From NCBI RefSeq assembly GCF_030730925.1, contig NZ_JAVAMB010000002.1:248001-312000 (forward strand): a stretch of DNA of 64,000 nucleotides, written 5' to 3'. Both the position numbers and the translations under genes were made by a program. Source of the DNA: Flavobacterium sp. DG2-3 (GTDB lineage Bacteria > Bacteroidota > Bacteroidia > Flavobacteriales > Flavobacteriaceae). Position 1 is the first letter of the stretch. Each line of letters opens with the position of its first letter. A model generated the notes under the pieces. The model did no database searches, was not told where the DNA came from, and saw only the letters and a program-made list of their open reading frames with translations. This document shows positions 27,735-35,890 of the stretch, piece by piece.

Positions 27735-28355
27735 CTATTTTCTATTTTCAACAGTTAAATCTTTGTTTTCGATGGTATTCCATCGTTCGATTAAAAAACC
27801 ATGTGGATTGTTGTCGCTCCTAGATACATTACGAAGGCTTCCTTGGGTTATAAGGCTTCTTTTCAAGATACTGGTGGTTCTTATTATGCTTTGTTTGGCA
27901 TAGCATTGAAAGCGGTACGGGTATTCTTTGATATCTATAGTTATACTGTCAATCTGGATTGTCTGGCTTATATTTCCTGAAATGATTCCAGAATAGAAAC
28001 CATTCTCTTTTAGATCATCATAAATTCGCTTTGCACTGTCATCAGCCAGATAAAGAGCTTTTGTAACATTGGTTTTAATTACTTTATCATCAGGATCAAG
28101 GGTAAAGAAAAATTTATGAAATGTTTTTACATGATCTCTTGCTTCCACAGGTACATTATCTCTTCTATCTGATGCATATGCTTCCATAGCTTTCCCATTG
28201 GCAAGAATATAAACCTTATCCTGCATCAGAGCTACAGACTCAAAGCTTTTATAAAGCGTGTAACAGCAGATAATAATACATCCTGTAATTACCAGCATTG
28301 TAAATCCTCTCACATATCGGAATGCAGTATCTATATTTTTCATTTTAGTAAACAT
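27735..28355 (-). CDS. traK: Conjugative transposon protein TraK
   Basis: VirB8-like inner-membrane scaffold of the mating channel. One N-terminal helix (about 16-36) is followed by a periplasmic domain with the TraK pattern: ILANGKAMEAYASDRRDNVP, ARDHVKTFHKFFFTLDPDD and ITIDIKEYPYRFQCYAKQ. The last residues of TraK are characteristically charged. Start at 28355 is given; ATG at 28343 (MKNIDTAF) is equally possible and gives the more usual TraK N-terminus. Confidence 0.92.
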   Translation of the reverse strand: MFTKMKNIDTAFRYVRGFTMLVITGCIIICCYTLYKSFESVALMQDKVYILANGKAMEAYASDRRDNVPVEARDHVKTFHKFFFTLDPDDKVIKTNVTKALYLADDSAKRIYDDLKENGFYSGIISGNISQTIQIDSITIDIKEYPYRFQCYAKQSIIRTTSILKRSLITQGSLRNVSRSDNNPHGFLIERWNTIENKDLTVENRK

Positions 28356-28374
28356 CTTTTATCTTTTTAGGTTA

Positions 28375-29574
28375 CTATGAATTTCCTTTTAGCTTATCGT
28401 TCATGTAATTTCCTTTCTCTTTGAAATAGGGAGTACTAGCAGCTGATGAGGACATACTTTGTGACATTTGGCCTGCAGCATTTCCCATTGAGTCCATTAC
28501 CATACCAGCGCCTTGCGAGGTTTTTGTAATAACTGAATTAGTAGTACTGCTAAGCATACCAGTAACTTTCTGTCCTAAGGCTCCGCCTCCACCTGCATGA
28601 ACGATGTAATTAGCTACTGATGGGACAGTAAAATATCCGATGATCCCAATAATCATAAAAATGAGATATGACATATCAGTCCTGCTGAAGAAAGTATCTC
28701 CCGTCGACTCTACCTGTGATAAATCCAGCTTCAGCATTAGCTCCTGAATTTTACCGATGATGCTTCCAAAGATATTTGCAACCGGCAGCCATAAATAAAT
28801 ATTGATATATCTTGCCAGCCAAACGGTGAGAGTATGCTGAAATCCATCAAAGACCGCTATGCCAAATACAAGGGGGCCAAGTATGGAGAGTACTACCAAT
28901 TGAAAAGTCCTAAGCGTGTCAATACACAGAGCGGCAGCTTCAAACAATACTCTAAGTACTTCACTCATCCATTCTTTTACAGAATTTCTGAAATTATAAG
29001 AGGCCTTTTCCATGGCAAACTTTACGTCGTTTCCTATACCTGCAAGCATGCTCTCATCGGAAGGATCCTCATCATGAGTATATTTATACCATTTATCTCG
29101 ATCTCCTGTTCCTGTGGAACCAACATACATTTTCCATGGATCAGTTTCTTTTATAGCCTTTTCTTTTTCCTTTAAAAGAACTGCAACAGCATTATTAGAT
29201 CCTCGCACCATCGCAGCAGTGGCTGTAACAGTTGGTTTCATTACCCCATTAATAAGTGCCAGTACAGATGGAAAAATCATAATACAGAATCCAATAACAA
29301 AAGGCCTGAAAAGCGGATAGAAGTCAATAGGTTCTGCATTTGCCATATGACGCCATACACGGGAAGCTATATACCAAATTGTCCCAAAACCAGCTATCCC
29401 CTGCCCTACAGCCAAAAGATTACTGCACAGCGGCATCATCTCATCATAAAGCTGATCTAAAACCGAGTGCATACTCTGCATATTATCGCCGAGTCCCTGT
29501 GCACTTGCAGCAAAGGGTACTATCATTGCACCAGTTAATAAAAGCACTGTTTTAAAAGATTTATATATGTTCAT
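28375..29574 (-). CDS. traJ: Conjugative transposon protein TraJ
   Basis: VirB6-like polytopic inner-membrane component of the mating channel. A signal peptide (MNIYKSFKTVLLLTGAMIVP) is followed by about six membrane helices (near residues 55-75, 90-112, 205-250, 260-280 and 305-325). The typical segment EAAALCIDTLRTFQLVVLSI is near residue 210. The C-terminus is Ser/Gly/Met-rich (GQMSQSMSSSAASTPYF), as in other TraJ. At 399 residues it is of normal size. It is flanked by the TraI-like genes and traK with short gaps. Confidence 0.92.
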   Translation of the reverse strand: MNIYKSFKTVLLLTGAMIVPFAASAQGLGDNMQSMHSVLDQLYDEMMPLCSNLLAVGQGIAGFGTIWYIASRVWRHMANAEPIDFYPLFRPFVIGFCIMIFPSVLALINGVMKPTVTATAAMVRGSNNAVAVLLKEKEKAIKETDPWKMYVGSTGTGDRDKWYKYTHDEDPSDESMLAGIGNDVKFAMEKASYNFRNSVKEWMSEVLRVLFEAAALCIDTLRTFQLVVLSILGPLVFGIAVFDGFQHTLTVWLARYINIYLWLPVANIFGSIIGKIQELMLKLDLSQVESTGDTFFSRTDMSYLIFMIIGIIGYFTVPSVANYIVHAGGGGALGQKVTGMLSSTTNSVITKTSQGAGMVMDSMGNAAGQMSQSMSSSAASTPYFKEKGNYMNDKLKGNS

Positions 29575-29578
29575 CGTT

Positions 29579-30214
29579 TTAATTTTTTAAATCAAGAAGT
29601 TCTTTGGAAGCATATACATCTTTCTTTTCCTTTGCTCTCTGCAGTACCAGTATGCTTGATGATTTATTAAAGTCTCTCAAAAACAAAAGTTTATCCTGCA
29701 TCTCCATATAAATATTATCAATTGCTTGAAGCCTTTCATCGTCTGACATTCTTAACTTATCAGCTGTAATTACCATAGTTAGTTCATCAAGGTTTCTTAA
29801 ACTCTGGTTCAAAAGGTTTCCATAAACTTTCTCAAAATAATTGATCTCCTGCTGGCTGAAACTTTCACTTTTTAAAAACCTGTTCAATCCTTTTTTGCTT
29901 TCTTTTACCAGCAATATTTGATAGTTTACGATATCTCCTATCCTTTTGTAATTTTTGACCGTTGGGCTTACCTGCATAAGGGCATCTAAGAATGTTTTAT
30001 GAAGACTAAAGTTGCCTTCGGACATATCTTTAACTGTTTTGTAACCTCCAGAAAGCAGTTCATAACCCTTTTTCATATCGCTGAGAATCTTTTTGAACTG
30101 CGAGAGTTTTTCAATGTTTAAGATCAACTGCTGGATTTCTGCCGACTGTGCATTCATGCTGCTTGGGATAAATCCAAAAAAGACCAGAAATACTAAAATC
30201 AATATCCTTTTCAT
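29579..30214 (-). CDS. TraI-like secreted transfer protein, third paralogue
   Basis: A secreted, helical protein. I start at the ATG at 30214, which gives a clean signal peptide (MKRILILVFLVFFGFIPSSM) and 211 residues; the longer frame from 30358 lacks a signal and overlaps the upstream gene. It is homologous by eye to the two upstream genes: all share a KKGYxxLSxGxK-type segment, a block like INYFEKVYGNLLNQSLRNLD and a C-terminus ending in a short SLQRAK / LLxLxKS run. Family members in CTnDOT-type elements are named TraI. Role in the mating pair is not established. Confidence 0.82.
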   Translation of the reverse strand: MKRILILVFLVFFGFIPSSMNAQSAEIQQLILNIEKLSQFKKILSDMKKGYELLSGGYKTVKDMSEGNFSLHKTFLDALMQVSPTVKNYKRIGDIVNYQILLVKESKKGLNRFLKSESFSQQEINYFEKVYGNLLNQSLRNLDELTMVITADKLRMSDDERLQAIDNIYMEMQDKLLFLRDFNKSSSILVLQRAKEKKDVYASKELLDLKN

Positions 30215-30218
30215 GGCG

Positions 30219-30839
30219 TTAATTTTTAAGTCCGTAAATACTTTGTGTGGATTCAGCACTTCTTTTTTCATGAGATTTTGACAATGACAATAACTTTGCT
30301 TCATTACTAAAAGACAAACAGAAATCGTAATTACTAACCATCGTTTTGTATAGCTCATCTATACGCTCTATCCTTTGGTCATCTTTAAGTTCCAGTTCTG
30401 AATCAGTAGTAAGAACCAGAAGCTGGTCTAAAGTTTCATTGCAGCTTTCTAGTAATCTTTCAAAAGAACGCTCAATATAATCGAGCTCATTTCCCTGAAA
30501 TAAATCATCAGTCTTGAGTTTAGTATAAGTCCTTTTATACATTTTCACTATCTTAAACTGCAAGGAGATAATCTCTGCTGTTTTATAATAGTTCTTTATT
30601 TTGGGATTAATTTTTAAAAGTGAAGCGAAATAATCACCATGAAGATTGACTTCTCCTTTCTTCACATCACCAATGAGATTCAGACCTTTGGAAACAGCTG
30701 AATATCCTTTTTTAGCATAATCCATGTAAACCTGAAGTGCAGCGATCTGCAGCAGCAGTTCCTTTCTCTGCTTGGCCTGTGCGTGAATTCCTTGATTTAA
30801 AACAAACCCAGCAAAGAGTAATACGATTACTTTTTTCAT
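30219..30839 (-). CDS. TraI-like secreted transfer protein, second paralogue
   Basis: A 206-residue protein with a signal peptide (MKKVIVLLFAGFVLNQGIHA) and a long helical mature part. Segments AKKGYSAVSKGLNLIGDVKK, ELDYIERSFERLLESCNETL and the C-terminal SIYGLKN repeat the pattern seen in the neighbouring genes. It is 14 bases after the first paralogue and 4 bases before the third. Its membership of the TraI group is by similarity to the neighbouring genes and position. Confidence 0.82.
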   Translation of the reverse strand: MKKVIVLLFAGFVLNQGIHAQAKQRKELLLQIAALQVYMDYAKKGYSAVSKGLNLIGDVKKGEVNLHGDYFASLLKINPKIKNYYKTAEIISLQFKIVKMYKRTYTKLKTDDLFQGNELDYIERSFERLLESCNETLDQLLVLTTDSELELKDDQRIERIDELYKTMVSNYDFCLSFSNEAKLLSLSKSHEKRSAESTQSIYGLKN

Positions 30840-30853
30840 AATATTTTCCTTTA

Positions 30854-31549
30854 TTACGGAATTCCGTAAAATTGTTTGACCTGATTTACTTCTGTTTCAG
30901 TTTTTGCTCTTTGAAGGCTTAGCATTACATTCTGCTGATTAAAAAGTTTCAAGTCATCATAATTGGAATCGATTTGATCAGCAGCTTTATTAATAATCTC
31001 CAATCTTTTTAAATCACTCATCTGCGTTGAGAAAGAATCCAGAATTAAAAAGATCTGGTCAATATTCTTGACACTCTCCTCTAGAATACCTGAATAAACT
31101 CGCTCCATATACTGAATTTCGCTTTCTTTAAAGTGAGAATCCTGCTTGAACAGATTCCAAGCTCTTTCATATTCCTCAATCAGTTTTGTCTGCTTCTTTG
31201 TAATATCCTTTATCCTCTGATAGTAAGTAATAATAGATTTTACTTTTGCCAGTTCTTCATAATAGCCTTGATATAAATCTTTCTGCTTTTTCGTCCAATC
31301 AGAAATTTCATCCAACTTTAATTTAGACAATACATTTTCAACTTTTTTCTGGGCATTCTGAAGCCAGATTGTCTTATTTTGCAGTTTTTGAATTCGAAGG
31401 TCAATTGCTTTAATAACTTTCTTGGTAACTGCTTTAACGATCTCCAGTATTGGCAACACTGCTGTATTATTTGCCGATCTTGCAGGATTGCTGATGAGTA
31501 GCAGACATATCATGCAGGTAATTAATTTTGCTTTCATTTTCTCTTTCAT
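30854..31549 (-). CDS. traI: Conjugative transposon protein TraI-like, first paralogue
   Basis: A 231-residue secreted, mostly alpha-helical protein. The signal peptide covers about 1-26 (ISNPARSA cleavage region). Segments NKTIWLQNAQKKVENVLSKL, LYQGYYEELAKVKSIITYYQ and EIQYMERVYSGILEESVKN match TraI of CTnDOT-type elements. The ATG directly follows the traG stop (adjacent bases), so it is translated from the same message. The exact role of TraI in the mating channel is not known. Confidence 0.85.
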   Translation of the reverse strand: MKEKMKAKLITCMICLLLISNPARSANNTAVLPILEIVKAVTKKVIKAIDLRIQKLQNKTIWLQNAQKKVENVLSKLKLDEISDWTKKQKDLYQGYYEELAKVKSIITYYQRIKDITKKQTKLIEEYERAWNLFKQDSHFKESEIQYMERVYSGILEESVKNIDQIFLILDSFSTQMSDLKRLEIINKAADQIDSNYDDLKLFNQQNVMLSLQRAKTETEVNQVKQFYGIP

Positions 31550-34018
31550 TTAATTTCCATCTCTTATATCTTGCGCCATTGCAGCTATGCCTTTTTTTAT
31601 GTCGCCGTCAAACTTTTTAGCATAGGCGTTCATTTTTACCTTCTCGCTTTCCTCAGTCGTGTAAGCCAGATATTCCTCCAAAGAAACTTCTGTCCTATAG
31701 ACCTTCGAAAGCCTTCCGCCCAGAGAAATAAATACTTCTTTGTACTTTTTATCGGGATCATTGGCTTTATTAACTGAAAGTACAAGAGCTTTTTCCTTAT
31801 CTGTAAGCCCCAGAAGCTCCTGTATCTGATCGAACTTGTTTTGATATTTGCTCTGGTCCAATAGGATTTTGCAGTCGCTGTTATTTATAATGGCTTGTTT
31901 TACTACTGGTGAAGAAATGATATCTTCTATCTCCTGCGTGACTACAATGGCTTCCCCAAAGAACTTCCTAACAGTTTTAAATAAGTACTTAATATATTCG
32001 GACATTCCTTCTTTGGCAATGGCTTTCCATGCTTCCTCGATCAAAATCATCTTGCGGACACCTTTTAGTTTGCGCATTTTACTTATGAAAACTTCCATTA
32101 TAATGATCGTCACTACAGGAAATAAAATTGGATGATCTTTGATATTGTCCAGTTCGAATACAATAAAACGCTCTTTCAAAAGTTCCAGATTCTCAGTGGC
32201 ATTAAGCAGATAGTCAAACTCACCGCCTTTATAATATGGGCGGAGTACATAGAGAAAATTATTTACATCAAAATCCTTTTCTTTGACTCTATCATCTTCC
32301 AGTATCTTTACAAAATCATTTTTCAAAAAATCATAAAAGCTATCAAAACAGGGAAAAATACTAGAGTCATTATCCAGCTTTTCATAATATAGCTGAAGAG
32401 CATTTGAAAGGGCCACATACTCACTTCGGTTAAAGGTTTCATCATCTTTTTTCCACAGAGCCAAAAGCAGCGTTTTAATACTTTCCTTTTTCTCAGTATC
32501 CAGATTATCACCTTCAGAAATATAGAAAGGATTAAAACGGATCGGGTTCTTTTCATCATAAGTAAAATAATAGCCGTCGACCATATCACAGAGTCCTTTA
32601 TAGCTGTGTCCAACATCCACAAGTACGATATGTGTACCCTGCTCATAATAACTTCTTACCATGTGATTAGTAAAAAAAGATTTACCGCTTCCTGAAGGTC
32701 CTAGTATAAACTTATTCCTGTTAGTACATATTCCCATTTTTACAGGCTCATCGCTAATGTCTACATGAACGGGTTTGCCTGTTAATCGATCTCCAAGTCT
32801 GATACCCGTTGGACTTAAAGAAGACTTGTAACCTGTTTCCATGTTTAGAAAACATACTGCCTGCTCTGTGAAAGTGTCAAAAGTATCATTCATAGGAAAA
32901 TCTGCTTCATTCCCCGGTATTCCAGCCCAATAAATCTGTGGAGCTCCAACCGTTTCCTGTTTAGCTGCTGAATCCATCTGAGCAAGTGCTGACGATACCT
33001 TGTTTTTGATATCCTTAAGTTCTTCTTTGTCTATACTCCAGGCCAGCACATTAAAATGTGCCTTTACTGGAAGTCTTTGCTGAGACACGGCTTCATTCAG
33101 GAAATCATTAGTGGCATCTCTGGCAATCATATTCTCCCTGCTGTAAGCCGACAGTGATTGAAGTCTTAATCTTTTACTCTCCAGCTTTTGGATAGTTTTC
33201 TGTGCATCTTCAATAAAAATGTACTGATTGTAGATATGGTTGCACGACAAAAGCTGTCCTAAAGTTGACGCAAATCCGACACTGAATTTAGTTTTATCGG
33301 TAGAATAGCGGTCAAAATTAATTCTAGATCCACAAAGGCCTGGAAGGTCAGCAGCGTCACCAAGAGTAAAAAGCTGGCAGTGTTTATCACCTACTGAAAG
33401 ACCTTCATCAAATTTAATGTCCGTATAGACAAAAGAATCTTCCCGTTCAGATAAGAAACAGTACTGCTCAATAAGACCAATTTTTCTGCTTTCACTTCTG
33501 AGTGAATTGTTTTTCAATCGGATAAGTTTAACAAAACCGCTGTCTTCCAATATTCTCTTAAACTGTCCGGTACAGTCAATAAAGTCCTGCAACAGCTGTG
33601 TATTCAGTGTCTCTTCAGGCACCATTTTATTTCTTATAAGACTTGAAAATAAAGAACTTGAATTCTTCCTTCCCTGCGGTTTCTTGGTAAGTATAATATA
33701 ACAGGAATGCTCCAGAAAAGGTCTTTCATTAAAAAATCGTTCACTGCTTCTTGTCAAAAAACTACTGTCATCACTTGTGAAATCAGCTTTATATTTCTTT
33801 TCTATAAACCAATCCTGCTTGTGAAAAACACAGAACTTAGGTAATACCTTTAGTGCCTTGATCCATGACTGATGAAAAGCCTCATATTCCTGATCCGATA
33901 ATGTAAAAATCTCAGGCAGTTCTACTCTGAATGCTACCGTAACATCACCATGCTTTGACAAAATACAATCATGTTCGACTGCCATAATGGGCAGTAAATC
34001 TTCCATCCTCTTCTCCAT
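31550..34018 (-). CDS. traG: Conjugative transposon TraG, VirB4-like ATPase
   Basis: Cytoplasmic ATPase that energises assembly of the mating channel. In 822 residues the N-terminal TraG-specific domain (about 1-330) precedes the ATPase domain. Walker A is GPSGSGKSF (about 440-448), and the Walker B/arginine region contains KMILIEEAWKAIA. ATP-binding neighbours such as HIVLVDVGHSYKGLCD are intact. It is preceded by traF (33-base gap) and followed directly by the first TraI-like gene. A TraG of this kind is the core marker for CTnDOT-type elements. Confidence 0.95.
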   Translation of the reverse strand: MEKRMEDLLPIMAVEHDCILSKHGDVTVAFRVELPEIFTLSDQEYEAFHQSWIKALKVLPKFCVFHKQDWFIEKKYKADFTSDDSSFLTRSSERFFNERPFLEHSCYIILTKKPQGRKNSSSLFSSLIRNKMVPEETLNTQLLQDFIDCTGQFKRILEDSGFVKLIRLKNNSLRSESRKIGLIEQYCFLSEREDSFVYTDIKFDEGLSVGDKHCQLFTLGDAADLPGLCGSRINFDRYSTDKTKFSVGFASTLGQLLSCNHIYNQYIFIEDAQKTIQKLESKRLRLQSLSAYSRENMIARDATNDFLNEAVSQQRLPVKAHFNVLAWSIDKEELKDIKNKVSSALAQMDSAAKQETVGAPQIYWAGIPGNEADFPMNDTFDTFTEQAVCFLNMETGYKSSLSPTGIRLGDRLTGKPVHVDISDEPVKMGICTNRNKFILGPSGSGKSFFTNHMVRSYYEQGTHIVLVDVGHSYKGLCDMVDGYYFTYDEKNPIRFNPFYISEGDNLDTEKKESIKTLLLALWKKDDETFNRSEYVALSNALQLYYEKLDNDSSIFPCFDSFYDFLKNDFVKILEDDRVKEKDFDVNNFLYVLRPYYKGGEFDYLLNATENLELLKERFIVFELDNIKDHPILFPVVTIIIMEVFISKMRKLKGVRKMILIEEAWKAIAKEGMSEYIKYLFKTVRKFFGEAIVVTQEIEDIISSPVVKQAIINNSDCKILLDQSKYQNKFDQIQELLGLTDKEKALVLSVNKANDPDKKYKEVFISLGGRLSKVYRTEVSLEEYLAYTTEESEKVKMNAYAKKFDGDIKKGIAAMAQDIRDGN

Positions 34019-34051
34019 CTCCTCTTCATTTTTACTATTAACGCTCTACAG

Positions 34052-34366
34052 CTATATCTTTAAAAAAATACCTCTACTATAAACTTTAATACATTTTGGA
34101 ATCTGCTTCTTGGCTAGTGCCTTCATCATACCGAATTCTCCATACTGATTACTCATTTTGTATATTTTAAAAACTAAAAAAGCACCAGCAATCCCAACAA
34201 GTCCAACGCATAATAGCGAAGGAAGCCCAATGATATAAAGGATCGCAAAAATGATCATAAGAGATACAACACCCCCTCCCAAATACCAGATATACTGAGC
34301 TTTTAAGCCTTTAAATTCTATACTTTGATTAATTCCTTTGTTGATCTGGTAAACACTGTTACTCAT
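34052..34366 (-). CDS. traF: Conjugative transposon protein TraF (DUF4133)
   Basis: A 104-residue inner-membrane protein with two helices (about 27-43 and 46-66) and the typical start YQINKGINQSIEFKGLKAQY, which marks the DUF4133 family (VirB3-like). It is 12 bases after traE and 33 before traG. Its small size and position match CTnDOT-type operons. Confidence 0.93.
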   Translation of the reverse strand: MSNSVYQINKGINQSIEFKGLKAQYIWYLGGGVVSLMIIFAILYIIGLPSLLCVGLVGIAGAFLVFKIYKMSNQYGEFGMMKALAKKQIPKCIKVYSRGIFLKI

Positions 34367-34378
34367 AAGAACCTATGT

Positions 34379-34741
34379 TTAAACCCCGAAAAAGGATTTA
34401 ATTACTGTAGCCACTACAACCAGAAAGACACAACTTCCAAACCAAGCCGCCGCAACCTTGCCTGTATCAGGATCACCAGCATTCCATTTCTGATAAACCT
34501 TTACTGCTCCTATCAAGCCCAATATTGCGCCTACAGCATACATTAGCTCAGTACCTGCATCAAAATAGCTTCTCACTTTTTGATTCGCTTCATTAATGCC
34601 AGCTACACCATCTTGGGCATAAATTTTTGTTTCATACACCAACAACAACGCAAGTATACAGTAAGACAATACTTTCTCCTCATCTAAATCCTTTAATTTC
34701 CATCCGCATTTTTTCATAACCATCATTTTTAAAGTTTTCAA
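34379..34741 (-). CDS. traE: Conjugative transposon protein TraE (DUF4134)
   Basis: A 120-residue membrane protein with the DUF4134 core: AQDGVAGINEANQKVRSYFD, then LMYAVGAILGLIGAVKVYQK and KWNAGDPDTGKVAAAWFGSC. Two helices (about 67-85 and 100-117) and a possible signal sequence (about 24-42) fit the VirB2-like pilin/channel subunit. An alternative ATG lies 5 or 8 codons later. It is the first clear tra gene of the operon. Confidence 0.93.
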   Translation of the reverse strand: MKTLKMMVMKKCGWKLKDLDEEKVLSYCILALLLVYETKIYAQDGVAGINEANQKVRSYFDAGTELMYAVGAILGLIGAVKVYQKWNAGDPDTGKVAAAWFGSCVFLVVVATVIKSFFGV

Positions 34742-34746
34742 TACAC

Positions 34747-34869
34747 CTATTTAAAAAGCAGAGGAATATCGCTGTTGCAACTCTTTTTCCTTGTCACATA
34801 AAGCCATACCGCACCAGAGAGAACAGGGATAATTCCTCCGCTGAATTTTAGAAAACACTTCCTTCCCAC
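34747..34869 (-). CDS. Possible 40-residue membrane peptide between traE and its upstream neighbour
   Basis: A short frame with a GTG start and TAG stop that fills the gap of about 100 bases between the 157-residue gene and traE, overlapping the former by 22 bases. It encodes a hydrophobic helix (KFSGGIIPVLSGAVWLYV) with a basic flank (TRKKS). Gene density and the membrane-like sequence favour a real gene, but the start codon is weak and I recognise no family. Confidence 0.35.
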   Translation of the reverse strand: MGRKCFLKFSGGIIPVLSGAVWLYVTRKKSCNSDIPLLFK

Positions 34870-35321
34870 AGACTGTCAGCCTCACTTAAAGTCAAAATCA
34901 GGTTTGGATATTTTGAAGATTCAGTTACCATTAGTTTATTGATATTTTCTCGAAGTGAAGAAATTTTCACATAAGGATATTCATCGAGAACCATTCTTAG
35001 ATAGTTTTGAAAGTGCTCTTTTGAAAAGTTCTTTTCATCACTTTCTGCAACAGCCTGAAGAATTCGGACAGAAAGTTCTTCAGCATCTTCCAAAGTATCA
35101 AATGATTCTGAAAAAGCCGAAGACAAAGATCTATATGCTCCCGAATCTTGTCCTTTTTTTTCGGTCATATTTTTAAGTGAAGTAAACTTGAGTTTCTTTT
35201 CTCCTGAAAATATCTTCAACAGATCTTTATAATAAAACTTTAATAGTATTATTAAATACCAGATCAGTACCACCACGCCTAAAACAGTTAAGTAACTGCT
35301 CCATGAAATATTTGTAAACAT
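34848..35321 (-). CDS. Membrane-anchored protein at the head of the tra operon, function unknown
   Basis: A 157-residue protein with one N-terminal helix (about 10-27, YLTVLGVVVLIWYLIILLKF) and a hydrophilic, helical, acidic C-terminal domain (about 55-157). No motif is recognised. It is the first gene of the minus-strand series that becomes the tra operon, so it may be a transfer accessory protein (TraD/TraC-like position), but the sequence does not show this. A 250-base gap with repeats lies upstream. Confidence 0.75.
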   Translation of the reverse strand: MFTNISWSSYLTVLGVVVLIWYLIILLKFYYKDLLKIFSGEKKLKFTSLKNMTEKKGQDSGAYRSLSSAFSESFDTLEDAEELSVRILQAVAESDEKNFSKEHFQNYLRMVLDEYPYVKISSLRENINKLMVTESSKYPNLILTLSEADSLWEGSVF

Positions 35322-35431
35322 AGCATCATCATTTATAATTCAACATTCATCTCTCTCTTTGCAATCTATCAAATTGTTTGACATGATTTATTTTATGAGT
35401 CAAAGGAACAACTACAATACTTCCTCTACAA

Positions 35432-35461
35432 GTACAACTTTTTTGTACCCCGTTGTACCCC
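35432..35461. promoter_or_regulatory. Repeat cluster upstream of the tra operon (operator candidate)
   Basis: GTACAAC (35432-35438) faces GTTGTAC (35452-35458), and TTGTACCCC occurs twice in tandem at 35443-35451 and 35453-35461, a 10-base period. The cluster lies 111 bases before the first gene of the tra series and looks like a regulator-binding site. Confidence 0.45.
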
Positions 35462-35507
35462 CAATGTTTACAGGGAAAAAGCACTTAATAATGAGTATAT
35501 ACGCAAT

Positions 35508-35544
35508 AAAAAAGCCTATGAAAAAGTGAATTCTTTTCATAGGC
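35508..35544 (-). terminator. Terminator after the YqaE-like gene
   Basis: Stem GCCTATGAAAA (35514-35524) with TTTTCATAGGC (35534-35544) and a 9-base loop. On the minus strand it is followed by six T (complement of 35508-35513). Confidence 0.8.
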
Positions 35545-35571
35545 CTGTATTAAATTTTTAGAAAGCGTAAT

Positions 35572-35766
35572 TTACCTTCTCATAGCTTTTATTAATTTGC
35601 TATTTCTTTTATCTGCTCTTGAATTCTGCAGAGATATTACTGCCCAAATTGCGGCAGGAATCCAGCCTATCAAAGTTATCTGCAAAATGAAGCAGATTAT
35701 ACAGGTAAAAATCTTTCCTCTTAAAAGAAAAGAAATACATGGAAAAAATATTGCAATTAGTGTCAT
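35572..35766 (-). CDS. YqaE/Pmp3-family small membrane protein
   Basis: A 64-residue protein with two hydrophobic helices (about 2-24 and 26-46) and the Pmp3-type sequence IICFILQITLIGWIPAAIWA. Such proteins are stress-linked membrane proteolipids that may affect membrane potential. The basic tail (RADKRNSKLIKAMRR) is cytoplasmic in the family's usual topology. It is alone, flanked by its own terminator. Another, overlapping frame at 35609-35809 is not supported. Confidence 0.85.
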   Translation of the reverse strand: MTLIAIFFPCISFLLRGKIFTCIICFILQITLIGWIPAAIWAVISLQNSRADKRNSKLIKAMRR

Positions 35767-35890
35767 AATTATAATTTTTAATGGTGATTTTGATTAAGTG
35801 ATTGTTCATTAATAGACACCTTTTCAGTGTTTTCGTTACGAAAACACAGTTATTTTCTTTTCAAGTTCAATACTATAACAATTATGACTA

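Noticed and set aside
29579..30358. The longer start of the third TraI-like gene
   Set aside because: It would overlap the upstream gene by 140 bases and place the signal peptide internally; the ATG at 30214 gives a proper signal peptide.
35609..35809. A 66-residue minus-strand frame over the YqaE-like gene
   Set aside because: It overlaps the well-matching Pmp3 frame (35572-35766) in another phase and has no similarity of its own.
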